Source: Thalassotalea_H castellviae (lineage in GTDB: Bacteria; Pseudomonadota; Gammaproteobacteria; Enterobacterales; Alteromonadaceae). Taken from it: 64,000 bases of DNA. The stretch covers positions 62,001-126,000 of the forward strand of contig NZ_JAVRIF010000003.1 in assembly GCF_031846185.1 (NCBI RefSeq), written 5' to 3'. Positions 25,071 to 34,072 of the stretch are shown here, one piece after another. The position numbers and the translations under genes are program-made. A model generated the notes under the pieces. That model was not told where the DNA came from. It saw only the letters and a list, made by a program, of their open reading frames with translations, and searched no databases. Each line of letters starts with the position of its first letter. The first letter of the stretch is position 1.

Positions 25071-26723
25071 ATGTCAAATACTGTTCAAAATACTATTAAT
25101 GCTTTTCAACGGCTAGTTCGGCATGTGTCGATATGTCTGATCATCTGCGCTCTTTTATTGGTTTTTGTAAATTATTTTCTGCAAGGCCCAAGTACATGGA
25201 ATAATATGGTATGTATTGTTTCTATCATGCTCTTAGCTAGTTTACATTTGGTAAGTTATTGTTTTCAAAAAATATTACAACAAAAGCTGAAGCCTATTAC
25301 TGCATTAGAAAAATGGGCAGATATATCGAGAATTTGTGGTGAAATTCAAGTCATTCCTAATAATGAGGATAATTTAAGTCAAACCATTTTGACTTTAAAT
25401 CAACAATTACAAAAAGCAAAAAATAGTGATACTCATCTCGATAACGTTTTAAGAAGTAACGCACTGCTTGATAAAGATACTGGCGTAGGCAATAGTGAAT
25501 TTTTTAATAACCGACTTGATGCGTTATTAAAAGAAGATGATTGTCAAGGAGCCGTTTATTTTATCCAATTTAAAGATTTTGATTTAGTACATACCTTGTT
25601 TGGTGAGCAACAATCATTAGTGTTATTGGATAACTTAATTCAAACATTAAAATACCGTTTAAACGCATTACCCAATTACTTTATTGCTCGGCGAGATGAC
25701 TCGGAACTTGCCATTATTGTTCCTGATATCTTTTTTAATGATGCTGAAAAGTTAGCTGAGAAACTGTTACAAGGTTTATGCACCGTTTCACTTCCTGTTG
25801 GTATGAATAAAGATGAATTTATTCACATTGGAGTCAGTTATTTTTCGCAAGCTGAAAATTCATATCAAGTGAAGTCTGAAGCCGATATGGCATTACGTTC
25901 AGCGCAATTACAAGGCCCATCACAATGGTTTATGTATGATCCCGGTGAAGTAGAACATGCCAGTGCGAAAGGTTCGCTAAAATGGCGCACTTTTTTAAAT
26001 CATATTATTGCTAAAAATGCGTTAGTTATCTTCTTTCAACCCGTTATTTCGTCGAATGATGAACATACCTTACATCATGAAATTTTGACTAAAATTCGGG
26101 ATACTGATGGAGGATTAATTAGTGCCAGAGTCTTTTTACCTATGGCGAAAAAATGTGGTTTGATACAACAAATTGATTTATTAGTTTTAAAACAAGTTTG
26201 CCGATTGTTAGCCTATGATAATCAACAAAAAGATAAATGCAGTCTTAACTTGTCGATTGAGTCATTATTGTCAGATGATTTTTTGAAACATTTTTTAGCT
26301 GTTTTAAAAGATTATCCCCAAATACATGAAAAACTGGTCATTGAGATCAGTGAATATCATTTAGTGAATCATCTTGAAAAACTACAGTATCCTTTAGCCA
26401 CGCTTCATCAATTAGGAATTAAGCTTATCGCCGATAAGGTAGGCCAATATGTGGTGAGTGCGCAATATCTCAGTGTTTGCCCTATTTTCAGTATAAAATT
26501 GCATCGAAGTATCGTATTAAACATTCATCGTAAAACAGAGAATCAAATATTCATTCAAAGTTTAAAAGCAATTTGTGATGTGCAAAAGGTCAATGTTTAT
26601 GCTTTAGGCGTTGAAAATATTGATGAATGGCAAACGTTAAAACGATTAGGAGTTGACGGAGGTCAAGGGCATTACTTTACCGAACCTGTTGCTCAAGTGG
26701 CAAAGGCCATTCACTTGCCTTAA
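25071..26723 (+). CDS. mshH: MSHA biogenesis protein MshH (CsrD-like, degenerate GGDEF/EAL)
   Basis: The 550-residue inner-membrane protein has two membrane segments (about 15-37 and 44-66), a GGDEF-like domain (about 130-290) and an EAL-like domain (about 305-545). Both active sites are degraded: the GGDEF site reads ARRDDSE (206-212) and the EAL site HEIL (336-339). It should therefore neither make nor cut cyclic-di-GMP. This layout is that of MshH/CsrD. In E. coli CsrD directs RNase E to the CsrB/C RNAs. Being first in the msh locus supports the name. Its 3' end overlaps the convergent PLP-enzyme gene by 47 bases. Confidence 0.85.
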   Translation: MSNTVQNTINAFQRLVRHVSICLIICALLLVFVNYFLQGPSTWNNMVCIVSIMLLASLHLVSYCFQKILQQKLKPITALEKWADISRICGEIQVIPNNEDNLSQTILTLNQQLQKAKNSDTHLDNVLRSNALLDKDTGVGNSEFFNNRLDALLKEDDCQGAVYFIQFKDFDLVHTLFGEQQSLVLLDNLIQTLKYRLNALPNYFIARRDDSELAIIVPDIFFNDAEKLAEKLLQGLCTVSLPVGMNKDEFIHIGVSYFSQAENSYQVKSEADMALRSAQLQGPSQWFMYDPGEVEHASAKGSLKWRTFLNHIIAKNALVIFFQPVISSNDEHTLHHEILTKIRDTDGGLISARVFLPMAKKCGLIQQIDLLVLKQVCRLLAYDNQQKDKCSLNLSIESLLSDDFLKHFLAVLKDYPQIHEKLVIEISEYHLVNHLEKLQYPLATLHQLGIKLIADKVGQYVVSAQYLSVCPIFSIKLHRSIVLNIHRKTENQIFIQSLKAICDVQKVNVYALGVENIDEWQTLKRLGVDGGQGHYFTEPVAQVAKAIHLP

Positions 26724-27624
26724 GTTTATTCTGTTCAATTAACCCTCCCAGTCCTTGTAAACCGCCAGTATGCAATAAAACAATTTTATGATGCGGTTGA
26801 AAATACCCAATGTTAATTAAATCTAATAAAGCTAATATCATTTTGCCTGAATAAATAGGTTCGAAAGGTACCCCAGTTACTGCTGAAAAAGCTTGTAGTT
26901 TTGTTAAGCTCTCTGGGCTAAATTTAGCGTAGCCACCGTCATGATAGTTATTGAATATCTGCCAGTTATTCAATGGTTGATTGTGTTTATCGTTTAATAA
27001 GGCTGATACTTCTTCGGTTAGGTAATCTGTTTGCTTTAACACCGCAATACCAAGAATGTTATGTTGATTATTATCGCCAGAAATGAGTCCTGAAATCGTA
27101 CCTGCACTCCCTACCGGCGTTATTAATGTGTCGTATTGTGTTTGAATATTTAATTCATGACATATTTCAGCAACCCCACGTAAAGCAAGCACGTTACTGC
27201 CGCCTTCTGGAATAATAAAATAATCAGGGAACTGTTGTGATAATTGCTGTAAATATTTTTCGCAATTGCGTTCTCGATAGGTTTGACGATCTACAAAGTG
27301 TAAGGTCATGCCCCATTTTCTCGCTTTTGAAAGGGTAAAGTTTTCGGCATAATGTGCTTCCCCTCTGATAATTCCAAGGGCGTGCAGATCATGTTGATTG
27401 CAAGCAAAGGCGAGTGCATGTATATGGTTTGAATAAGCGCCACCGAATGAGATAATGCCTTTATAGCCATTTTCTTTCACGTGTTTTAAATTGTATTTTA
27501 GTTTTCGCCATTTATTGCCAGAAATAATAGGATCAATCAAATCATCGCGTTTTATCTGAACCTGCAGCTGATATTGTTCAAAAAGTGGGTGTTGTAATGT
27601 TTGTAATTCTGAGAAATTAGACAT
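26677..27624 (-). CDS. PLP-dependent D-cysteine desulfhydrase/ACC deaminase family protein
   Basis: The 315-residue fold-type II PLP enzyme has the cofactor Lys in SGNKWRKLKYN (K38) and the substrate Ser in GGAYSNHIHALA (S65). Other blocks are IPEGGSNVLALRGVAE and TPVGSAGTISGL, which binds the PLP phosphate. Family members deaminate 1-aminocyclopropane-1-carboxylate or release sulfide from D-cysteine, and the sequence alone does not decide between them. In marine bacteria without plant hosts the second is more likely, by inference. The gene lies antisense between mshH and mshI and overlaps mshH tail to tail, so it interrupts the pilus locus without sharing its function in any evident way. Confidence 0.85.
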   Translation of the reverse strand: MSNFSELQTLQHPLFEQYQLQVQIKRDDLIDPIISGNKWRKLKYNLKHVKENGYKGIISFGGAYSNHIHALAFACNQHDLHALGIIRGEAHYAENFTLSKARKWGMTLHFVDRQTYRERNCEKYLQQLSQQFPDYFIIPEGGSNVLALRGVAEICHELNIQTQYDTLITPVGSAGTISGLISGDNNQHNILGIAVLKQTDYLTEEVSALLNDKHNQPLNNWQIFNNYHDGGYAKFSPESLTKLQAFSAVTGVPFEPIYSGKMILALLDLINIGYFQPHHKIVLLHTGGLQGLGGLIEQNKLKASEWPLPLEQQVR

Positions 27625-27746
27625 AAAAGTTTATGATTTTATTTAATTAATCGCTTATTTTACCTTAAAAATACTTGCGCATAGCGGCTAATCAGGGATA
27701 ATGAATTTAACGACAATTTGTTTTAAAAGCATAATAATATCGATAA

Positions 27747-28652
27747 ATGTCAATAATCGCACGGATAAATCAACTATTTTCATCGCCGAAACCAACTGGT
27801 TCACTCGGTATCTGTTTGCAGCAGCAAGCGCTAGCTTTTTGTTCCCTTGAAAAAAATCAACCTGCTGGATTTCATCAGGCTAAAGTGAATGAACAACACT
27901 ATGCCTCTGCTTTTTCTCAGGCAAAAAATAAAATCAACTTAACTGGTCAGTGTAATATTGTCTTGTCAGCAAAACAGAATCAATTAGTGCAAGTAGATAA
28001 ACCCAAAGTCCCTGTTGAAGAAATTAATGCTGCCATCAAATGGCAAATAAAAGATCTGGTGTCAATTGCTCCAGAAGATATGATTGTTGATTACTATGAT
28101 GGACCTGTGATGGGAGGCGGTCTTGAGAAAATTAATGTTGTTTGCGCTGCTAAAAGTGAGTTGCAACCTTTGGTTGAAAGCATCCATCAAGATAACTGTC
28201 AAATACAAACTATCACTGTTGAAGAGTTTGCTTTTGCGAGCTTATGCCCAAATGAAGATGACGCTCGATTGATGGTGTGTCAGCAACCTAATGAAGAGAT
28301 AGTGCTTATTATTGTTAAAAATAATGAGTTATATTTTCAACGTCGATTACGCGGCATGTCGACTATTGCGAGTAAAACTGAAGATGAACTTAATATGGGG
28401 GTTATTGACTCATTGAGTTTAGAAATTCAACGCTCAACCGATTACTTTGAAAGGCAATTAAAACAAGCGCCGATCAGAAGTATTGAAGTATTAGTACCTA
28501 TGGCTCAAGAAGCGTTTTTAGCAAGAAAGCTTGCGGAAAATACCAATGTCCCCGTGAATTTGTTTTCTATGCCACAAGGCTATGAAAAGCAACGGGAATA
28601 TGCAGCTTGTATCGGTGCGGCCATGTTAAATAACATGGAGGACAGCGTGTAA
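27747..28652 (+). CDS. mshI: MSHA pilus assembly protein MshI (PilM-like)
   Basis: The 301-residue cytoplasmic protein has the actin-like PilM/MshI fold: start IGICL-type strand GSLGICLQQQALAFCSL, PVEEINAAIKWQIKDLVSIAPEDMIVDYYD, and DSLSLEIQRSTDYFERQL. In type IV pili the PilM equivalent binds the N-terminus of the PilN partner at the inner membrane. The next gene starts at the last base of its stop codon (TAATG), so the two are coupled. Confidence 0.88.
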   Translation: MSIIARINQLFSSPKPTGSLGICLQQQALAFCSLEKNQPAGFHQAKVNEQHYASAFSQAKNKINLTGQCNIVLSAKQNQLVQVDKPKVPVEEINAAIKWQIKDLVSIAPEDMIVDYYDGPVMGGGLEKINVVCAAKSELQPLVESIHQDNCQIQTITVEEFAFASLCPNEDDARLMVCQQPNEEIVLIIVKNNELYFQRRLRGMSTIASKTEDELNMGVIDSLSLEIQRSTDYFERQLKQAPIRSIEVLVPMAQEAFLARKLAENTNVPVNLFSMPQGYEKQREYAACIGAAMLNNMEDSV

Positions 28653-29260
28653 TGAAAAAGTTATCCATTAATTTATTACAAGCTGAGCTTATTCCTGTAC
28701 AACCACTTTGGACATTGAAACGGGTGGCATTTATTTGGTTAGGTACTTTCGTCATCATGTTCGCTTGGTTATTTTATAGCAACGTACAATTATCTCAGCA
28801 AACCAATGAACTGAATAAACTCACCGAAGTTAAGCAACAAAATGAATTATTACAAGCTGAATTAGAACAGCAAGTGAGTCAAAATAAAGCTGACCCGCTT
28901 TTGCAAGAAAAATTAGCAACGTTAAAGTTATTATTAGTGAATAAAAAAGCACTTCATAAACAATTAACCGATACTAGCAGTACTTATGCGGCTGGTTATT
29001 CAAAAGCTATGACAGAATTATCAGAGCTTCATCATCAGGATGTTAGCTTACAAAAAGTACGTATGAATAAAGGTAGTATGACGTTTTCTGGGGTAGCAAG
29101 AAAGCCTGAAGCCGTGCCAAGTTGGTTAGCGGCTTTTGATAATGCGACGTTTCTTTCTGGGCAGTCGTTTAAACACTTTAGCTTAAGTGAAAATGAAGAC
29201 GCGGTGACTCACTTTACGGTTAGCTCTGAACGTTTAACTGAACAGTCAGGAGGCCAATAA
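28652..29260 (+). CDS. MSHA alignment-complex protein MshI2 (PilN-like)
   Basis: The 202-residue protein has a short cytoplasmic start that contains the PilN-type motif LSINLLQAELIP, the segment that docks into PilM. A membrane segment (about 25-42), a coiled coil (about 45-110) and a small periplasmic domain follow. In other msh loci this slot is called mshI2 or simply PilN. It overlaps mshI and mshJ by one base each, so it is translated as part of one tightly coupled string. Confidence 0.85.
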   Translation: MKKLSINLLQAELIPVQPLWTLKRVAFIWLGTFVIMFAWLFYSNVQLSQQTNELNKLTEVKQQNELLQAELEQQVSQNKADPLLQEKLATLKLLLVNKKALHKQLTDTSSTYAAGYSKAMTELSELHHQDVSLQKVRMNKGSMTFSGVARKPEAVPSWLAAFDNATFLSGQSFKHFSLSENEDAVTHFTVSSERLTEQSGGQ

Positions 29261-29952
29261 TGAAAGAAAAATGGCAAGATTATTCAGCTAAATTTTTAAA
29301 CATATCGTCCAGAGAGCAATATTTAGTCTTGCTGACGGGCTTAATTGCGATCATCTTTATTATGTTTAGCCTCTTTATTGATGGAAACTTAGTAAAAATT
29401 AATTCACAAGCGAAGCAAATTAAACAAGTCGAAACTAATAATAGAACCGCTCAAACCACCATTGATATCTTGCAACAATCTTTAGCGACAGATCCTAATG
29501 TTGCGATTCAAAATCAGATTAACCAATATGAGCAAAAGTTATCGTCAGTAGACAGTGAGTTATTATTATTAACTTCTGACTTAATTAATCCTATCCAAAT
29601 GCGCTTTGCTTTGATTGAGTTATTAAAAACTCAACCATCGGTTGCTTTATTATCTTTCGAAGTGATAGCAGCACAACCGGTAGCATCGGAAAAACCTTCT
29701 CAAAATAACGATGAACTTGAAGGGAATGAAAGTACTGGGGGTGAGCATTCACTTACTTTATATAAGCATGGCATTAAACTTAAATTAAAAGGCAGTTATT
29801 TTAAATTAAGGGATTATTTAAACCAGTTAGAAAATATGCAATGGACGTTTTTTTGGCAAGAGTTTAATTATCAGCTGATTGAATACCCTAATAGCGAACT
29901 GTCAATTGAAATGTATAGTTTAAGTACGCAGAAGGAGTTTATTGGTGTATAA
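29260..29952 (+). CDS. mshJ: MSHA alignment-complex protein MshJ (PilO-like)
   Basis: The 230-residue protein has a cytoplasmic N-terminus (NISSREQYLVLLTG), one membrane segment (about 22-42), a periplasmic coiled coil and a ferredoxin-like end (LKLKGSYFKLRDYLNQLENMQW). This is the PilO layout. With PilN it forms the bridge between the MshI/MshE machinery and the secretin. The gene is joined to its neighbours by one-base and eight-base overlaps. Confidence 0.86.
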   Translation: MKEKWQDYSAKFLNISSREQYLVLLTGLIAIIFIMFSLFIDGNLVKINSQAKQIKQVETNNRTAQTTIDILQQSLATDPNVAIQNQINQYEQKLSSVDSELLLLTSDLINPIQMRFALIELLKTQPSVALLSFEVIAAQPVASEKPSQNNDELEGNESTGGEHSLTLYKHGIKLKLKGSYFKLRDYLNQLENMQWTFFWQEFNYQLIEYPNSELSIEMYSLSTQKEFIGV

Positions 29953-30262
29953 ATGCATTGTACTGTTTTTAATCCTTACTTCTGTTAATGTTAACGCTGA
30001 GTCAGTTGATCCAACTAAGCCATTTAATTTTAATCATGGCGCAGTTGCCAGCGTAGCGAATAAAAATGCTTTAGTGTTACAAACGATTGTCGAAAATGAC
30101 GGACAAAAAAGTGTTGTCATTAATGGTCAACTTTTATCCTTAGGTGATCAAATTCGCCAATATACTTTATCTGAGATAACTAAGCATAGTGTGTTGTTAT
30201 CTTCACCAGAGAAAAATATAGAGCTCTCAATGTTTTCATCTGTAGTGGCAAAATCAAAATGA
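29945..30262 (+). CDS. mshK: MSHA biogenesis protein MshK (PilP-like pilotin/adaptor)
   Basis: The 105-residue protein has a signal peptide (ending VNVNAES), then ESVDPTKPFNF and a small beta domain LQTIVENDGQKSVVINGQLLSLGDQI, as in PilP-type proteins that contact the secretin. I chose the GTG at 29945 because AAGGAG stands 7 bases before it. The TTG at 29942 is too close to that site. The end overlaps the mshL start (ATGA). Confidence 0.82.
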   Translation: MYKCIVLFLILTSVNVNAESVDPTKPFNFNHGAVASVANKNALVLQTIVENDGQKSVVINGQLLSLGDQIRQYTLSEITKHSVLLSSPEKNIELSMFSSVVAKSK

Positions 30263-31962
30263 AAAGAAAAATAATTATGCATACGCCTCAAAAAAGTTTT
30301 TATATCACGTCAATTTTCGTTTTTTTACTCGGTTGCCAATCGGTTCCACCGCAGCCGACACATGTAAAAAAAGAACTAGACAATGCCATTGCTGAGTCAA
30401 CTAAACGTAAAGCTCCTAAACCATTATCCACCGTACCTTCTGCGGTACAGCAAGAATTAATGAAACAAAGTATGACGCAAGCACGTCAAGGGTTACTGGC
30501 TGAAAAACGTTTAGAAATTGCCGCTAGTCAGGTGGATGCTCAAGCGTTTTTTGCTGCCCTAGTACAAGACTCTAATTATAGTGTCGCCGTTCATCCTGAC
30601 GTTACAGGCACTATTACGTTAAATTTAAAAGATGTCACTCTAGACGAAGCCCTCGACGTGATTGCTAGCTTGTACGGTTATGACGTGAAAAAACAAGGTA
30701 ACGTTATCAAAATATACCCCGCAGGCATTAGAACTGAAACGATCCCGTTAAATTATTTATTTGTTAAACGTTTTGGCACGTCAAGCACCAGTATTAATTC
30801 TGGTGGTGTTTCAGAAAATGACCCTAACAATGGCGGAAGTAACGGAAATAACAACCAAAATAATAACAACAACCGTTCAAATAACAGCAGTAACGGGAAT
30901 AACCAAAACGGTCAAAATAACCAAAATGGTAATAGCGGTATCAATATTTACACCGAAAACGAATCTGATTTTTGGACTGAATTAAAAGAAACCTTAACGT
31001 CCTTAGTGGGCGATCAAGATGGACGTTCGGTGATTGTTTCTCCACAAGCCGGTTTGATAACAGTTCGAGCATTGCCAAGTGAAATCGCGGCAGTAAAGCA
31101 GTTTATAAATGACACACAAAATCATTTACGTCGACAAGTGATTATTGAAGCTAAGATCATGGAAGTTACTCTTAATGATGATTATCAGCAAGGGGTGAAG
31201 TGGGACCAAGTATTAGGTCATGCTAATAGTACAGATTTAACCTTTTCAACGACTGGAAATATTGCCAATAACGTAATCTCTTCTGCCATTGGTGGCACTA
31301 CGGCGTTGAGCTTTATAAATTCTGATTTCTCCGGTGTTATTGAGTTATTGCAAACTCAAGGGAATGTCCAAGTACTTTCAAGCCCAAGAATAACCGCTAC
31401 TAACAATCAAAAAGCAGTCATTAAAGTGGGTGAAGATGAGTATTTTGTTACCGAAGTTTCTAATACAACAACGACAGGTACAGCAACCACTACCACTCCA
31501 GAAGTGCAATTAACACCATTCTTTTCAGGCATAGCGTTGGACGTAACGCCACAGATAGATGAACACGGTGAGGTGATATTACATATTCATCCGTCGGTAA
31601 CCTTAACGGATGAACAGTCAAAAACTATTCGATTAGGAAGTGAAGATTTCACTTTACCCTTAGCGCAAAGTAGTGTGCGTGAATCAGATACTATTATTCG
31701 TGCAAATTCAGGTGAAATAGTGGTGATTGGTGGCTTAATTGAAACAAGAAAGGTTGATTTAGAATCTAAAACGCCATTACTGGGTGATATCCCTGTCGTA
31801 GGTGAACTTTTCAAAAGTAAAAACCAAACGATGCAGAAAAAAGAATTGATCATTATGTTAAAACCTATTGTGATAGGTCAAAACACTTGGAAAGATCAAT
31901 TAAAAGATGCACGAGCTTTATTAAAAGAGTGGTTTCCTGAAGAAGAACAAATAGAAGAATAA
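30259..31962 (+). CDS. mshL: MSHA outer-membrane secretin MshL
   Basis: The 567-residue lipoprotein precursor has the lipobox VFLLGC (Cys26). An N-domain follows (VDAQAFFAALVQDSNYSVAVHPDVTGTITLNL), then the secretin core, RRQVIIEAKIMEVTLNDDYQQGVKW, and the C-terminal VIGGLIETRKVDLESKTPLLGDIPVVGELF signature. It forms the multimeric outer-membrane channel for the pilus. About residues 188-232 are a low-complexity linker almost wholly of Asn, Gly, Ser and Gln. A second possible start, ATG at 30277, exists. I kept the overlapping ATG at 30259 for its ATGA coupling to mshK. Confidence 0.92.
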   Translation: MKRKIIMHTPQKSFYITSIFVFLLGCQSVPPQPTHVKKELDNAIAESTKRKAPKPLSTVPSAVQQELMKQSMTQARQGLLAEKRLEIAASQVDAQAFFAALVQDSNYSVAVHPDVTGTITLNLKDVTLDEALDVIASLYGYDVKKQGNVIKIYPAGIRTETIPLNYLFVKRFGTSSTSINSGGVSENDPNNGGSNGNNNQNNNNNRSNNSSNGNNQNGQNNQNGNSGINIYTENESDFWTELKETLTSLVGDQDGRSVIVSPQAGLITVRALPSEIAAVKQFINDTQNHLRRQVIIEAKIMEVTLNDDYQQGVKWDQVLGHANSTDLTFSTTGNIANNVISSAIGGTTALSFINSDFSGVIELLQTQGNVQVLSSPRITATNNQKAVIKVGEDEYFVTEVSNTTTTGTATTTTPEVQLTPFFSGIALDVTPQIDEHGEVILHIHPSVTLTDEQSKTIRLGSEDFTLPLAQSSVRESDTIIRANSGEIVVIGGLIETRKVDLESKTPLLGDIPVVGELFKSKNQTMQKKELIIMLKPIVIGQNTWKDQLKDARALLKEWFPEEEQIEE

Positions 31963-32016
31963 AGATAAACACCCGAGTTTTTGACAATAAACCTGTATTA
32001 ATCGGCTAAGTTAGTT

Positions 32017-32919
32017 ATGTATCTATATCATTTTGGGTTAAAAGAATTACCTTTTACTTTAACGCCAAATACTAACTTTTATTTAGGGCTTGAACCGCAT
32101 AATGAAGCATTAGCCGTATTAACGACGGCTTTAAAGACAGGCGAAGGCTTTATTAAAGTTGTGGGTGAAGTAGGCACAGGTAAAACGCTGTTGTGCCGTA
32201 AACTACTTAATGAGATTCCAGAGCATTTTGTTACGGCTTATATTCCAAATCCTTATTTAAAACCGGATGAGCTGAGGCGAGCCGTTGCTGTAGAGCTTGG
32301 CGTTAAGCAAGCGCAGCGAATGTCAGTGCAATTATTAACACAACGTATTCAACAACGATTACTTGAGTTACATAATCAAGGACATTCTGTGGTGTTAATT
32401 TTAGATGAATCTCAAGCGTTACCCGCTGAGAGTTTAGAAGCGTTGCGTCTATTTACCAATTTAGAAACAGAAACCCGTAAGCTGTTACAAGTAGTGTTAT
32501 TTGCACAGCCGGAGTTAGATCATCGCTTGAATGAAGAAGCATTTCGACAATTAAAACAACGAATTACTTTTTCATATAACTTAAGAACGATGGATAGTGA
32601 AGAAGTTGAAAGCTATATTCACCACCGCATGCAGGTTGCTGGTTATAAAGGTGCCACTTTGTTTACTCGGCAGTTATGTAAAAAAATTGCAAAAGTCACC
32701 AAAGGTACACCAAGATTAGTGAATATTGTGTGCCATAAAATGTTGATGTTAAGTTATGGACAAGGCCAATATAAAATGAACAATAAACACCTTAAAATGG
32801 CTTGTCATGATACCGAAGCAATAGTAATGCATGACTATAAATTCATTATCATATTCAGTCTTTGTGTCATTATCAGTGTGGTTTTATTTATGGCCTATTA
32901 TTGGGGAGCACTGACATGA
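32017..32919 (+). CDS. mshM: MSHA biogenesis AAA ATPase MshM (ExeA-like)
   Basis: The 300-residue protein begins MYLYHFGLKELPFTLTPNT, typical of ExeA/GspA-type ATPases. It has Walker A GEVGTGKT (50-57) and Walker B VVLILDE (125-131), with the sensor region QRITFSYNLRTMDSEEVESYI. A single membrane segment (about 276-297) ends it. Such proteins are thought to help insert the secretin through the cell wall. The stop overlaps the mshN start by 4 bases. Confidence 0.9.
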   Translation: MYLYHFGLKELPFTLTPNTNFYLGLEPHNEALAVLTTALKTGEGFIKVVGEVGTGKTLLCRKLLNEIPEHFVTAYIPNPYLKPDELRRAVAVELGVKQAQRMSVQLLTQRIQQRLLELHNQGHSVVLILDESQALPAESLEALRLFTNLETETRKLLQVVLFAQPELDHRLNEEAFRQLKQRITFSYNLRTMDSEEVESYIHHRMQVAGYKGATLFTRQLCKKIAKVTKGTPRLVNIVCHKMLMLSYGQGQYKMNNKHLKMACHDTEAIVMHDYKFIIIFSLCVIISVVLFMAYYWGALT

Positions 32920-34067
32920 GTGTGATTAATCAAATGCTAAAAGATTTGGATGATCGCCAAAGCGATCTTCAACATTCACAATCAGCTCAAATACCGCAGA
33001 AAAAACAGCGCACATCGTGGAAGTTAATTACCTTTTTCGTCATTATAGTGATTGTACTCAATATTGCTGGTGTGTTTATTTGGCAGTTATACAGTGAAAA
33101 TCAATCATTGAAGAGTGCTTATGAGCCTTTAAATGCTAATAAGCAACGAGATATAGAGTACAAAAAATCTCAAACGTTAACGAATCGTTTAGAGCAAAAA
33201 ACGCCAATAAGCAAGTCTGAAATAAGCACGGTTAAAAAAGAAGAAATTGTACTCTCTGACCTTGAAAATACATCACTTTCAAAAAATGTTGAAAGCCATC
33301 CTGAGGTAACAGTTGGAAATGAACCGTTAATAAACCAAAAAATTGACGCAGCGATTGAAAAAGATCCACAACCAATAAATCAAAAAGCTATTCAAACCAC
33401 GAATAATAATAACGTTCTTGTAAATAAAGTAGCGGAAGATGCCGTGAACGATAAAGCAACGAGTAAACCTACTTTATCAATTTCGCGCAAACAATTAACG
33501 CCGGTAGAATTGACGCAACAAAAAATTGATCAAGCAGAGCAAGCATTGGCTGAAAATAAATTATCAAGAGCTGAGCAATTATTTGAAGATGTAATCTTGA
33601 TGATACCAGAGCATAAAATTGCCCGGAAAAAGTTAGCGGCTTTATGGTTTGGTAGACAAGCATACCAATCAGCAATTAATTTACTATCTCAAGGTATTCA
33701 GCTATACCCTGAAGATAGAGAGTTTCGTTTAATGAAAGCTCGCATCTACTTTAATCAAGGTCAAACAACCGCTGGGGTGAATACTTTGAAAGCTTTACCT
33801 AAAGTAGAAAATGTAGAATATCAAGCGTTATTGGCCAGTCATGCCCAACAAATATCACAGTTTGATATAGCTGCAAGGGCTTATCAGTTATTAACAACAC
33901 TTGAGCCCAATGCCGGTAGATGGTGGCTAGGTTTAGCCGTTGCTCATGATAGCAATAGTGAATTTGAACAGGCGACACGCGCTTATCAACAGGCGACTAC
34001 TAAGAATGATCTTTCTGAAAATGCAAAGCAATTTGCTCGTCAGCGTGTTCAAGAGCTAGGAGAATAA
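32916..34067 (+). CDS. mshN: MSHA biogenesis TPR protein MshN
   Basis: The 383-residue protein starts MSVINQMLKDLDDRQ, the family's typical opening. It has one membrane segment (36-58), a long variable linker, and TPR helices from about residue 190 (AEQALAENKLSRAEQLFEDVILMIPEHKIARKKLAALW). The ATG at 32916 overlaps the mshM stop as ATGA and has GGGGAG before it, so upstream codons of the open frame are not used. It probably scaffolds pilus assembly from the periplasmic side. Confidence 0.87.
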   Translation: MSVINQMLKDLDDRQSDLQHSQSAQIPQKKQRTSWKLITFFVIIVIVLNIAGVFIWQLYSENQSLKSAYEPLNANKQRDIEYKKSQTLTNRLEQKTPISKSEISTVKKEEIVLSDLENTSLSKNVESHPEVTVGNEPLINQKIDAAIEKDPQPINQKAIQTTNNNNVLVNKVAEDAVNDKATSKPTLSISRKQLTPVELTQQKIDQAEQALAENKLSRAEQLFEDVILMIPEHKIARKKLAALWFGRQAYQSAINLLSQGIQLYPEDREFRLMKARIYFNQGQTTAGVNTLKALPKVENVEYQALLASHAQQISQFDIAARAYQLLTTLEPNAGRWWLGLAVAHDSNSEFEQATRAYQQATTKNDLSENAKQFARQRVQELGE

Positions 34068-34072
34068 TTAAA

